From Actinomycetota bacterium (GTDB lineage Bacteria > Actinomycetota > Geothermincolia > Geothermincolales > RBG-13-55-18), in assembly GCA_016931915.1 (NCBI GenBank), contig JAFGDU010000091.1, positions 1 to 51,467 on the forward strand: a stretch of 51,467 nt of DNA. Direction: 5' to 3'. Under the pieces are notes generated by a model. It had not been told where the DNA came from. It did not search any database and saw only the letters and a program-made list of their open reading frames with translations. Made by a program: the position numbers and the translations under genes. The stretch's first letter is position 1; each line of letters opens with the position of its first letter. Below are positions 17,244-25,412 of the stretch, piece after piece.

Positions 17244-17367
17244 GCCCGAGGGCAACGCACGGCACCCCATAAATAGTGCACTGCGCCGACGGCACGTATA
17301 GACTTAGGGAGGCAACGTGGGTGATGGTAGTTGCTACACCCGCCCCTCGACCCGAGGTTTACCCATC

Positions 17368-18171
17368 ATGGCAGTATATGACGAGATCGGGATCGGATAC
17401 GATGACACCAGAAAAGCCGACCCCTACATCGTATCGCGCATCATCCATCATCTCGCCGTCGATGCCGATGAAACGTATCTGGACGTGGCCTGCGGCACCG
17501 GTAACTATACCGTTGCCGTAGCGGAGCAGACCGGAGCCGCTTTCTGCGGCGTCGACGTGTCGCAACGCATGCTGGATATCGCCAGGAAGAAGTGCCGGGC
17601 GATCCAGTGGTCCATGGGCGACGTGCGTTCGCTGCCCTACGGGGACAATACCTTCGCGGGCGCCATGTGCATCCTGGCGGTGCACCATTTCGACGACCTC
17701 GGTGGGGCGCTGAAAGAAGTGTTCAGAGTCCTGGCCCGCGGACGGCTGGTGATATTCACCTCGGACAGGCAGCAGATGGAGGGCTACTGGCTCAACGAGT
17801 ATTTCCCCGAGACGATGAGAAAATCCACGGCGAACATGCCCGACATCGCGGAGGTACGTCTCGCGCTGGAGGACGCGGGTTTCGTGCGCATCATCACTGA
17901 GTCATATTCGGTGAAGCCGGACCTTCAGGACTGGTTCATGTATTGCGGCAAGCATAAGCCCGAGATATATTTCGATCCCGTGATCAGAAAGGGCTCCTCC
18001 GGCTTCGCCAGCTTCTCGAACCGGGACGAGGTCGAGAGGGGTCTGAAGCGGCTATCCCGGGATATCGCGAGCGGGAGGATAGACGAGGTGATGGCATCGT
18101 ACCGCAACGACTACGGGGACTACGCGTTCGTCGTAGCGCAGAAGGGCGGCCAGACGGGGGAGGAGAGATGA
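17368..18171 (+). CDS. Class I SAM-dependent methyltransferase
   Basis: From the ATG at 17368 the protein has about 267 residues. It shows motif I YLDVACGTGNYTVAV, the acidic GVDVSQRML and the post-motif block LPYGDNTFAGAMCILAVHHF of UbiE/MenG-like methyltransferases. The substrate is unknown. A GTG at 17317 directly behind AGGGAGG would add 17 residues that look unlike the family. I prefer 17368, where the conserved AVYDEIGIGYD begins, but the upstream start cannot be excluded. The gene ends in GGGGGAGGAGAGATGA, which would allow translation of a short frame running into the opposite galT gene. Confidence 0.82.
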   Translation: MAVYDEIGIGYDDTRKADPYIVSRIIHHLAVDADETYLDVACGTGNYTVAVAEQTGAAFCGVDVSQRMLDIARKKCRAIQWSMGDVRSLPYGDNTFAGAMCILAVHHFDDLGGALKEVFRVLARGRLVIFTSDRQQMEGYWLNEYFPETMRKSTANMPDIAEVRLALEDAGFVRIITESYSVKPDLQDWFMYCGKHKPEIYFDPVIRKGSSGFASFSNRDEVERGLKRLSRDIASGRIDEVMASYRNDYGDYAFVVAQKGGQTGEER

Positions 18172-18252
18172 TCGACTGCGGGATCGATGCAAGGAAGATC
18201 GAGCGCACACGGAAAGCAGTAACGGCGACGATGGTGTTCGTCTCCAGTATAC

Positions 18253-19281
18253 CTATTGCTCCGAGGCTATTCCCATACTCTCCCGCAGCTGGCGGGCCGC
18301 CTCCCCCGGAGCCAGGATGCTGATGAACATGCCGGTGGCGAGCTCGAAGCCGGCGCCGATGATGATGCGGGGCACCATCTCCACGTGCCAGTGATAGCAG
18401 CCGTAGTCCCTGCCGCCGCAGGGGGCGGTATGTATCCAGAGGTTATAGGGAGGGTTCCCCAGCAAATTCGACAATCCCTTGAGAACGCGCGTGAGTACGT
18501 CCGCCATGCCGCCTAGCTCATCTTTGCCGCTGGCGGCGAAATCCGGGTCGTGGCGTTTGGGGATGAAGCGGACCTCGAATGGCGCCCGGGCCGCATAGGG
18601 TACGCAAGCCGTCCAGCTCTCGTTCTCGTATATCATCCTGCCGTCGTCCCTCGCCTCACGAGCGGCGGCGCAGATGTTGCAGCCCCTTGCCGCACGCTGG
18701 CGTGCTTCATGCAGCTCGTCACGGATGGCCCTGGTCACCACGGGCAGCACGAACACCTGGGTATGCGGGTGTTCCAGCGAGGCGCCGGCCTCCCTGCGGT
18801 GGTTGATGATGACCTGTATCTGCTTGACCTGCGGCTGCGCCGCATGATAGCGGTAGCGCTGCAGCCAGGCATGTATCAACCGCTCGGCCTCCTCCGCGTC
18901 CATGTCGCCCAGGGAAAGGCCATGGTCCGGCGAGTTCACGATCACCTCGTGCTCGCCGTGAGCGGGGCGGCCTACCATGCCACCACGCCTCCAGCCCCGC
19001 CCTCCCGCCTCGGGCATGAGCGCGGGGTAGAGGTTGGGTACCGCCCTCACCTTCCAGCCGGGAGAATCGGGAGGACCCTGCCCGCGATCCGCCCAGACCT
19101 CAGGAGGGGTCAGGGATTCGTTGCCGGGACAGAAGGGGCAGAGCGGTTCGCCATTCACCTTTCCGGGCACGGCGCCGGGGCGACGCGAACGGCCCACCGC
19201 CAGGATGGACCATGCGCCCGTCACCGGGTCACGCCTTATCTCCGGCAGGGCGAACTCGGGATGCGCATCTTCATTACTCAT
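18253..19281 (-). CDS. galT: Galactose-1-phosphate uridylyltransferase (GalT family)
   Basis: The protein has 342 residues, typical for bacterial GalT. It has the zinc-type CPFCPGNE motif, the catalytic HPH triplet in SLEHPHTQVF where the first-strand histidine is uridylylated, and YHWHVEM near the C-terminus. It would exchange UMP between UDP-glucose and galactose-1-phosphate. Some anaerobes use the family with other hexose phosphates, so nucleotide-sugar supply for the neighbouring glycan genes is the safe statement. GAGAGGG precedes the ATG. It is convergent with the methyltransferase at 17368 and 50 bases downstream of the acyltransferase on the same strand. Confidence 0.9.
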   Translation of the reverse strand: MSNEDAHPEFALPEIRRDPVTGAWSILAVGRSRRPGAVPGKVNGEPLCPFCPGNESLTPPEVWADRGQGPPDSPGWKVRAVPNLYPALMPEAGGRGWRRGGMVGRPAHGEHEVIVNSPDHGLSLGDMDAEEAERLIHAWLQRYRYHAAQPQVKQIQVIINHRREAGASLEHPHTQVFVLPVVTRAIRDELHEARQRAARGCNICAAAREARDDGRMIYENESWTACVPYAARAPFEVRFIPKRHDPDFAASGKDELGGMADVLTRVLKGLSNLLGNPPYNLWIHTAPCGGRDYGCYHWHVEMVPRIIIGAGFELATGMFISILAPGEAARQLRESMGIASEQ

Positions 19282-19330
19282 AAAGCCCTCTCTCTTTCAG
19301 GTTTCAGCCGCCGGCTTCGCCTGCCCGTGC

Positions 19331-20080
19331 TCATTCCCCGCTTGGATCGCATGCCTCTCTCGGCGGAGAGGTTCCCTCCCTGGTCTCCTCACCCTCCGCA
19401 CCCACCTCCAGCGGGCGGGGCCTCCACCCCAGCACCTTGGCGGGAACACCCCCCACCACCGCGTAGGGCGGCACGTCCCGGTTTACCAGGCTCATGGCTC
19501 CGATCACCGCGCCTCGCCCCACGGTGACGCCGCGCAGGACGGACACCTTCTCCCCCACCCATATATTCCCCTCCAGGCGAACCGGTTTTTTCGTGATGCC
19601 CTGCGAACGTATGGCGATCACGGGGTCCCAGTAATTGTGATCGAAGTCCACAATGTAGACGTTATCGGCGAACAGGCACTCCGGTCCTATGAACACCCCT
19701 GCATAGCAGTTGACGGTGTTGCCGGTGCCGAAGATGGTGTTGTCCCCGATATACAGCTCGCCCTCGTGACAGCGGAGCGCGTTGTCGGTGCCGATCCATA
19801 CCCAGCGGCCGATGCGGATGGTGGCACCCCTTTTTACCACTACCTCATAGCGGCGGGGCAGGAAGACAAAACCCTCCGTCCTGACCCGGGGGTGCAGGAT
19901 CCTGAAACGCAGGAAGCGGTAGAGCCAGCGCCAGTAACGGGGGCCGTACATGCGTTTTTCCCGTATGAAGCGCCAGGTACGCAACATCCATGTCCAACCG
20001 CGAGGGCTCGCCGCGGGACCGCTCTCCAGGCCGGCCCCCTTCTCCACCTCTGCGAGGGCCTCCACCATATTGTCTTTCAT
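19331..20080 (-). CDS. Left-handed beta-helix acyltransferase (hexapeptide repeat)
   Basis: The 249-residue protein has a basic, aromatic N-terminal helix region. About residues 85-215 carry hexapeptide repeats such as IRIGRWVWIGTD, IFGTGNTVNCY, IWVGEKVSVLRG and VTVGRGAVIGAMSLV. These form a left-handed beta-helix of the galactoside/serine acetyltransferase type. The loop DFDHNYWDP supplies a likely catalytic histidine, and VVGGVPAKVLGWRP is the usual end of the helix. It would acetylate a sugar or polysaccharide intermediate. The acidic tail after residue 225 looks disordered. It lies between a methyltransferase and galT on one strand, so a sugar-modification operon is likely. Confidence 0.87.
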   Translation of the reverse strand: MKDNMVEALAEVEKGAGLESGPAASPRGWTWMLRTWRFIREKRMYGPRYWRWLYRFLRFRILHPRVRTEGFVFLPRRYEVVVKRGATIRIGRWVWIGTDNALRCHEGELYIGDNTIFGTGNTVNCYAGVFIGPECLFADNVYIVDFDHNYWDPVIAIRSQGITKKPVRLEGNIWVGEKVSVLRGVTVGRGAVIGAMSLVNRDVPPYAVVGGVPAKVLGWRPRPLEVGAEGEETREGTSPPREACDPSGE

Positions 20081-20118
20081 GGTTCCTCTCCGCAGAGCGA
20101 GTATTGTCTAATCTATGT

Positions 20119-21024
20119 TCAGTTTTCCAGGTATACGATGAGGTTATAGAACCAGCCGCGGGGCATGTACGGATACATCTTCTTGTCCCAATTCCGTACC
20201 CGCTTGTAGGTGTTGTACGCCCCCCAGCGCCAGCGGTCGGTTATATTGTCCTCGCTGACGCTACCCTCCACGGTACGTATCATCCATCCGATGAAGCTCG
20301 AGATGAGTTCCTCGGACTCGAAGCGCACCTTTGAAAATCCAGCCTTTTTAGCCATCGCACACAACTCCCGCGGGCGAAAATTGTGGATATCCACCATGAA
20401 CTCCAGTTCCTGGAGCTCGTGGTCCTCTGGAGAGCCGGATGCATCGTACTTGCGCAGCACGATCTTTTTTTTGCCCAGTCTGCCGCCTAGCCGCGCGTAC
20501 CATCTCAACGTGAACGATGCTACGGCCTTGGCTATTCTTGCCAGTTGGTGGCCAACCACCGTGGGCTCGCCGGCGACCACGCATATCCCCCCCGGTTTGA
20601 GCACGCGCTGTATCTCCCGGAACGACCTGTCTAGATCGGGCAGGTGATGAAGGACGGCGTGGCCGATAACCAGGTCGAAGGAATCGTCCTCGTAGGGGAG
20701 CTTCTCCGCGTCGGCCTGCTGCAGGTGGACGGTTATGCCCAGTGCATCCGCGTTATCCTTGCAGACATCGAGCATGCCCTGGGAGATATCGCAGCCCCAG
20801 GCCTCATCGAGCACTCCGGCCTTCCCCAGGTTGAGCATGGCGTAGCCGGTTCCGCAGCCGATCTCCATGATGCGCACATCGCGCGGGAAAGGGCCTCCGA
20901 GCCCGAGTTCGAACTTGGAGAGCACGAACTCAGCCATATCGTCGTCGAAGCGGATCGCCCACTTCTTGTCGTAGTCACGGCTGGTCTCATCGTGAAATAC
21001 CAGGTTTGCTTCCTTTATATCCAT
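20119..21024 (-). CDS. Class I SAM-dependent methyltransferase
   Basis: About 301 residues from the ATG at 21024. The methyltransferase core shows IMEIGCGTGYAMLNLG, WGCDISQGMLDV, the QQADAEKLPYEDDSFDLVIG block and PGGICVVAGEPT. A long C-terminal part after residue 200 is basic and aromatic and ends in FYNLIVYLEN, suggesting a lipid or glycan acceptor; the acceptor itself cannot be read from sequence. An upstream in-frame ATG at 21042 would add six residues. No clear ribosome binding site is visible. The IS110 element lies immediately upstream, so the original promoter may have been displaced. Confidence 0.85.
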   Translation of the reverse strand: MDIKEANLVFHDETSRDYDKKWAIRFDDDMAEFVLSKFELGLGGPFPRDVRIMEIGCGTGYAMLNLGKAGVLDEAWGCDISQGMLDVCKDNADALGITVHLQQADAEKLPYEDDSFDLVIGHAVLHHLPDLDRSFREIQRVLKPGGICVVAGEPTVVGHQLARIAKAVASFTLRWYARLGGRLGKKKIVLRKYDASGSPEDHELQELEFMVDIHNFRPRELCAMAKKAGFSKVRFESEELISSFIGWMIRTVEGSVSEDNITDRWRWGAYNTYKRVRNWDKKMYPYMPRGWFYNLIVYLEN

Positions 21025-21044
21025 AGCAATGATTATATGCATGA

Positions 21045-22535
21045 GGCATGGCCGAGAAAAGACCCTTGGGTTTAACCATCGGATTAATCCGGTGGAAGGA
21101 CTGTTCTAAAAAGGATAACATGTGGGAGTGGCGGGGGTGTGGCTCCTGGGGTCCGCGGATCCTCTCGGGGATACCGCCAGACCTGAAGTGCCGCCCTCGC
21201 CATTTCCTTCACCCAGAAGACGTCAACCGGGATGATGCCTCGAGTGGCTCTGTTGGTAGACGAGACGGCCTGGGTGCACACCTTCCATCATAGGGCAAGG
21301 AGGCATCGATGAGACCCCAAATACGCGTAGGTATCGATGTAGGCAGGAGAAAACACCACGTGGGGATATCGTCCCCCGAGGGAGAGCTGCTGGAGGAGTT
21401 CTCGATCCCCCATAACCAGCGGGGCTTCGATGACTTTTTCCGGCGCGTCGAGAGCCACCGTAATGGCTTTGCTGTGGCGGTGGCCATGGAGGGCTATGGA
21501 GGACATGCCCGGCCCCTGGATAAAGAGATCATGCGGCGGGGATATGAATTAATGAGCGTGAACAACTTAAAGCTCGCCCGCTTCCGGGAGGTATTCCCCG
21601 CCCCGGCCAAGACCGATCCCCTGGATGCCCGCCTCATCCTCAAGCTCTTCTGCCTGGAAGAGCACCTGCCGCTCTCCCGGGGCAGCCTGGCTCGGGTATG
21701 CGAGGTGCCGGAGGTAAACGAGAGGCTTCGGCGTATCTCCCGCCGCCGCAGGGAGCTGGTGCGGGAGAAGGTGAGGGTAGTAAACCGCCTGCAAGCTGAC
21801 CTCGCATCCGTCTGCCCCGAGCTTGCAGAGATCACCGGTGCGGCCGACAACCTGTGGTTTTTGCGCTTTCTCACCTGCCGGGACGATCTGCGCAAGCTCT
21901 CCCGCATGCGCCCCGAGAGCCTGGCGAAGATCCCGGGAGTGGGCCCGATGTACGCGGGGGCTATACGTTCCTGGCAGGCCCATGCCGCCTTCTCTCCCGA
22001 GGTCACCTACGTGGGTCCCATGATCATCGCGGACGCCAGAAGAATCCTGGAGTTGGTCTCCCAGATCGCCTCCCTGGAGGCGTCCATGCGACAGCTCTCC
22101 TCCCGCTCAGAGATCGCCCGCCGTCTCGCCACCATCCCCGGCTTCGGCATGGTGACCGTGGCCGAGCTGGCCGGGGAGATCGGGACGCAGGAGCGCTTCG
22201 CCGGCGAGGCCTCCCTGGCCCTGTATCTGGGCATGTGCCCCCTGGACAATCAGTCCGGGGACTTCCACGGCTCCAAGACACCCAAGCAGGTGAACAAGCG
22301 GGGCCGCATGGCCATGACCAACGCCCTTTCCCACCACATCAAACGGGTGCCTCAGTCCCGTGCCTTCTACGACAAGAAGCGGGGGGAGGGTAAAAGCCAC
22401 AACCAGGCCCTGCGTGCCCTCGGACGCCACATGGTGCGGGTAATCTGGTGCATGTTAAGAGATGGGCGTGATTACGAACTGAGATGATCCATATTGCGAA
22501 CAGGAGTAAACGTATTGAAAATCCGGGCGGGATGT
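21045..22535 (+). mobile_element. IS110-family insertion sequence (ends not determined)
   Basis: The transposase is intact, but IS110 elements usually lack terminal inverted repeats and target duplications, so the ends cannot be fixed by eye. The limits given are the maximum gene-free stretch on the left and the edge of a palindromic repeat on the right. About 265 non-coding bases precede the transposase. In the IS110 group this is where the bridge RNA is encoded, and the segment contains GC-rich partial palindromes such as GGGGTCCGCGGATCCTC. Confidence 0.45.
21309..22487 (+). CDS. IS110-family transposase (DEDD plus Tnp_20 domain)
   Basis: The 392-residue protein is a full-length IS110-type recombinase. 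The N-terminal RuvC-like DEDD domain shows the first Asp in VGIDVGRRKHHVGI, Glu in VAMEGYGG and KTDPLDARLI. A coiled region follows, and then the C-terminal Transposase_20 domain with ATIPGFGMVTVAELAGEIG, a nucleophile serine candidate in LDNQSGD, and KRGRMAMTNAL. AAGGAGG lies seven bases before the ATG. No frameshift or stop is present, so it is probably active or recently inserted. These enzymes move DNA guided by an element-encoded bridge RNA (established for IS621). Confidence 0.95.
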   Translation: MRPQIRVGIDVGRRKHHVGISSPEGELLEEFSIPHNQRGFDDFFRRVESHRNGFAVAVAMEGYGGHARPLDKEIMRRGYELMSVNNLKLARFREVFPAPAKTDPLDARLILKLFCLEEHLPLSRGSLARVCEVPEVNERLRRISRRRRELVREKVRVVNRLQADLASVCPELAEITGAADNLWFLRFLTCRDDLRKLSRMRPESLAKIPGVGPMYAGAIRSWQAHAAFSPEVTYVGPMIIADARRILELVSQIASLEASMRQLSSRSEIARRLATIPGFGMVTVAELAGEIGTQERFAGEASLALYLGMCPLDNQSGDFHGSKTPKQVNKRGRMAMTNALSHHIKRVPQSRAFYDKKRGEGKSHNQALRALGRHMVRVIWCMLRDGRDYELR

Positions 22536-22615
22536 TCAGGTCTTGAATTGTGCAATTCTGCTACTGGGTATCATGCAATATTTCATTTCTCCAGAATTCA
22601 AGATTCAAGACCTGA
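22536..22615. repeat. REP-like palindrome, TCAGGTCTTGAAT family
   Basis: TCAGGTCTTGAATTGTGC begins the left arm (22536-22560), and the right arm (22591-22615) is its imperfect reverse complement ending ATTCAAGACCTGA. The first 13 bases match exactly, with a loop of about 30 bases. It begins 49 bases after the IS110 transposase stop. The rest of the gap to 22711 shows no gene. Confidence 0.7.
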
Positions 22616-22711
22616 CCCTTCCTCCTTCCCTGCCACCCATACTTCTCGCAAGAGAGCCCTTTCATTTAATATTAGTAGGAAAGGCACGGGGGCCGGGACG
22701 GGAAGACGGCG

Positions 22712-23170
22712 ATGATGATGAAAAAAGAGAACGGGGCGGATAAGGCGGTAACCTCGCGCACGGGGAAGACCAGGCGCAAGAGCATGCTGCTGGGACGCTG
22801 GTGGGCTCCGGGAGATATACTCATCGTCCTGGCAGTGGTCGCCTTGAGCGTATTCCTCATCGCGCAGAGCGTTATCGGGGCCGATGGAGACACCGATCTC
22901 GAGGTAAGGGTGACCGCCAATGGCGAGGAAGTCCTGGTCCGCCCCCTGGGAGGGGATTACGAGGAGCTGACGGTCCGGGGTTTCGCGGGCGAAAGCTGCC
23001 TCGAGATCAGCGGCGGCAGGGTACGCATGATAGACTCCGCCTGCCCCGATAAACTATGCGTGAGGAGTGGCTGGATTTCGCGTCCGGGAGAGATCATCGT
23101 GTGCCTGCCCAACCGGGTAGTGATCGAGATAACGAGCGGCAAGGGAGGGCCGGATGTGGTCAACAAGTAA
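22712..23170 (+). CDS. NusG domain II-containing membrane-anchored protein
   Basis: The protein has 152 residues. A basic N-terminus is followed by one transmembrane helix (GDILIVLAVVALSVFLIAQS, about 34-53). An extracytoplasmic NusG-II domain then carries the hallmark DSACPDKLCVRSGWI and IVCLPNRVVIEI. These proteins sit beside Gx transporter genes in many anaerobic Gram-positives, and that is the case here with a 17-base overlap. The role is unknown; the conserved cysteines suggest redox or cofactor handling outside the membrane, which is inference. Three ATGs occur in a row at 22712, 22715 and 22718; I give the first. Confidence 0.88.
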   Translation: MMMKKENGADKAVTSRTGKTRRKSMLLGRWWAPGDILIVLAVVALSVFLIAQSVIGADGDTDLEVRVTANGEEVLVRPLGGDYEELTVRGFAGESCLEISGGRVRMIDSACPDKLCVRSGWISRPGEIIVCLPNRVVIEITSGKGGPDVVNK

Positions 23171-23720
23171 GCGCACTGCGAAGAAGCTCCTCTATCAGCC
23201 CTCGGACCGCCGCGCCTACCTGGTGAGCCAGATGGGGCTGCTGGTAGCCCTGGGTCTGGTGCTGCAGATAATCGAGGGAACCATTCCGCCTATCCTCCCC
23301 CTTCCCGGCGCCAAGCTGGGCCTGGCAAACCTGGCCACGGTGATCGCCCTTGTAACCCTGGGGCCATGGGAGGCCCTGGGTGTAAACGTCCTGCGCTGCC
23401 TGCTGGGGGGGCTGCTGCGCGGCAGCTTCATCGGTCTCACCCTGAGCCTGTCGGCTGGAACAGCCGCGACCCTGGTCATGGCCGCCCTCTACAGCCTGGG
23501 TCTCCGGCCACTGAGCCTTACCGGCATCAGTATTGCGGGTGCAGTAACCCATAACGCCGTCCAGCTATGGGTAGCAACGCTGCTGGTTGGATTCACGGGC
23601 CTGTGGTACTACTTGCCCTACCTGCTGCTCATCGCTCTGCCCACGGGCTTCTTCATAGGAGTTGCCGCACGGCGGCTCGCTCTCGCTATAACCCGATCAG
23701 TCGCCGGGGAGGTGGATTGA
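23154..23720 (+). CDS. Gx transporter family protein (HepS component I-like)
   Basis: The 188-residue integral membrane protein has about five to six hydrophobic segments and the family signature LPGAKLGLANLATVIAL near residue 50. A second conserved block is VLRCLLGGLLRGSFIGL, with small residues packed as in ECF S-components. Databases often name it heptaprenyl diphosphate synthase component I, but it is predicted to be a transporter. It overlaps the NusG-II gene and is followed at once by two ECF ATPases and EcfT, so here it is probably the substrate-binding S-component. The substrate is not known. Confidence 0.88.
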   Translation: MWSTSKRTAKKLLYQPSDRRAYLVSQMGLLVALGLVLQIIEGTIPPILPLPGAKLGLANLATVIALVTLGPWEALGVNVLRCLLGGLLRGSFIGLTLSLSAGTAATLVMAALYSLGLRPLSLTGISIAGAVTHNAVQLWVATLLVGFTGLWYYLPYLLLIALPTGFFIGVAARRLALAITRSVAGEVD

Positions 23721-23721
23721 T

Positions 23722-24573
23722 CTGGATACGCAAAGTGCCGGGGGTGTTGTAGTCGCCTGCGAGGATGTTACCTTCACCTACCCGGGCAGAGAAGATATTC
23801 CCGCCTTGGAGGATATCTCCCTGCAGATATACGAGGGAGAGCTCATTGCGGTAGCCGGCCTCAACGGTTCGGGCAAGTCCACCCTGTGCAGGTTATTCAA
23901 CGCTCTCCTGCTTCCCACGCGCGGGAGGGTAGTATCATGCGACCTGGACACTGCGGATCCCGGGCACCTGCAAGGGATACGCAGGCAGGTAGGTCTCATC
24001 ATGCAGAACCCCGATAATCAGATCGTCGGACCCACGGTCGAGGACGACGTGGCCTTCGGACCCGAGAACCTCGCCTTGCCGAGAGACGAGATCAGCTCGC
24101 GGGTCGGCGAAGCCATGGAGTCCATGCGCCTTCACGGCTTGCGGGACCGCGAGCCCCACCTTCTCTCCCTCGGGGAGAAGAAGCGCCTGTCCGTAGCCGG
24201 GGTGATGGCTTTGCACCCGCGCATCCTGGTCTCGGATGAGTCCACCTCCATGCTAGATCCTCCCACCCGGGCCGAGATCATCGCGCTCTTCGAGCGGCTG
24301 CGTGACGAGCTTGGCGTAACGGTCATCCATGCCACCCATCGGCCCGAGGAGATACTCGCAGCCGACCGCGTAGCACTTCTCGGAGGAGGTCACCTGCTGT
24401 TTCTGGGCCCACCGCGCGAACTCTTCGAGGATGAGGAGCTGAGCGGGACGCACGGATTGCACCCTCCAGCCCTTCACCTGCTCGCGCGCGAACTGGAGCG
24501 GCAGGGCTACCCTCTCTGCGGTGTAGGCATGGATACAAGGGAGATGGCGGGGGAGCTATGGGCATCGCGCTGA
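23722..24573 (+). CDS. ecfA1: ECF transporter ATPase A1 (EcfA1)
   Basis: The conserved domain begins at ACEDVTFTYPGRED, well upstream of the only standard start (TTG at 23806). The best start is CTG at 23722, nine bases after GGGGAGG and two bases after the upstream stop; this gives 283 residues, the usual length. Visible motifs are Walker A LNGSGKST, Q-loop IMQNPDNQIVG, a signature reading LLSLGEKKR instead of LSGGQ, Walker B ILVSDE and H-loop HATHRPEE. Together with EcfA2 and EcfT it powers vitamin- or cofactor-type uptake. A CTG start is rare; a sequencing error in the first codons is the other explanation. Confidence 0.85.
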   Translation: MDTQSAGGVVVACEDVTFTYPGREDIPALEDISLQIYEGELIAVAGLNGSGKSTLCRLFNALLLPTRGRVVSCDLDTADPGHLQGIRRQVGLIMQNPDNQIVGPTVEDDVAFGPENLALPRDEISSRVGEAMESMRLHGLRDREPHLLSLGEKKRLSVAGVMALHPRILVSDESTSMLDPPTRAEIIALFERLRDELGVTVIHATHRPEEILAADRVALLGGGHLLFLGPPRELFEDEELSGTHGLHPPALHLLARELERQGYPLCGVGMDTREMAGELWASR

Positions 24574-25412
24574 ACGCGGTCGGGTTCACTTACCTGCCCG
24601 GGACTCCCATGGCCCGGGAGGTACTCTCCTCCATTGACCTTGAACTTCATAGTGCAGAGATACTCTGCCTCATGGGCCGGACGGGCGCAGGTAAATCCAC
24701 CCTGCTCGGCGTTATCTCGGGCCTTGTGGAGACCACCTGCGGCGACATCGTGATGGATGGAGAGAACCTCGGGGGCCGCTCCGTGACCCGTGCCTTGAGG
24801 AACGCCGTTGGTATCCTGATGCAATCCTCCGAACGGCAGCTGTTCGCGGAAACGGTTGCAAAGGACGTGGGCTTCGGCCCTCACAATCAGGGTATGTCAG
24901 GGGAGAAGCTGAAGCAACGGGTGCGCGAGTCGCTCTCCAGAGCGGGCCTGGATCCGGAGATCTACGCTCCCAGGTCCCCCTTCTCCCTGAGCGAGGGTGA
25001 GATGCGGCGCGCTGCCCTGGCGGGTGTACTGTCTATGCGACCGCAATATCTGCTCCTCGACGAACCCGCCTCGGGCCTCGACCTGCCAGGCCGCCGGCAG
25101 CTCTACGCCACTCTCGAGGAGTTGCGCTCAAGCGGCGTGGGGATACTTATAGTGACCCACGACTGGGAAGAGGTGGAACTCCTCGCGGACCGGGTCGCCG
25201 TTCTCTCTCGGGGACGGATCCTGCTGGAAGGCGAGACGGAGGATGTACTCACTGCCGTCGATGAACTTGCGGCGGCGGGCCTGAGGCCGCCGGCCCTGGT
25301 TGAAGTACTGGCCGAGTTGAGACGCCTGGGCCTAGAGATCCCGCTCCGCCTTTCCTCGCCACGCGAAACCGCCGCTATGATCGCGGCCGCCCTGCAGGAG
25401 GTGGCGGGATGA
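24558..25412 (+). CDS. ecfA2: ECF transporter ATPase A2 (EcfA2)
   Basis: The 284-residue ABC ATPase has Walker A MGRTGAGKST, Q-loop LMQSSERQLFAET, signature FSLSEGEMRR (LSEGE in place of LSGGQ), Walker B YLLLDEP and H-loop VTHDWEEV. It overlaps the end of EcfA1 by 16 bases and the start of EcfT by 4, as in a coupled operon. The C-terminal region after residue 215 matches the EcfA-specific extension that contacts the T component. It forms the heterodimeric energising module with EcfA1. Confidence 0.93.
   Translation: MGIALNAVGFTYLPGTPMAREVLSSIDLELHSAEILCLMGRTGAGKSTLLGVISGLVETTCGDIVMDGENLGGRSVTRALRNAVGILMQSSERQLFAETVAKDVGFGPHNQGMSGEKLKQRVRESLSRAGLDPEIYAPRSPFSLSEGEMRRAALAGVLSMRPQYLLLDEPASGLDLPGRRQLYATLEELRSSGVGILIVTHDWEEVELLADRVAVLSRGRILLEGETEDVLTAVDELAAAGLRPPALVEVLAELRRLGLEIPLRLSSPRETAAMIAAALQEVAG

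Noticed and set aside
20466..20475. T-rich run that could be a terminator
   Set aside because: It encodes consecutive lysines inside the methyltransferase gene on the minus strand and has no stem before it.
23717..23752. TTG at 23717 as the EcfA1 start
   Set aside because: It is in another frame and meets a TAG after eleven codons.
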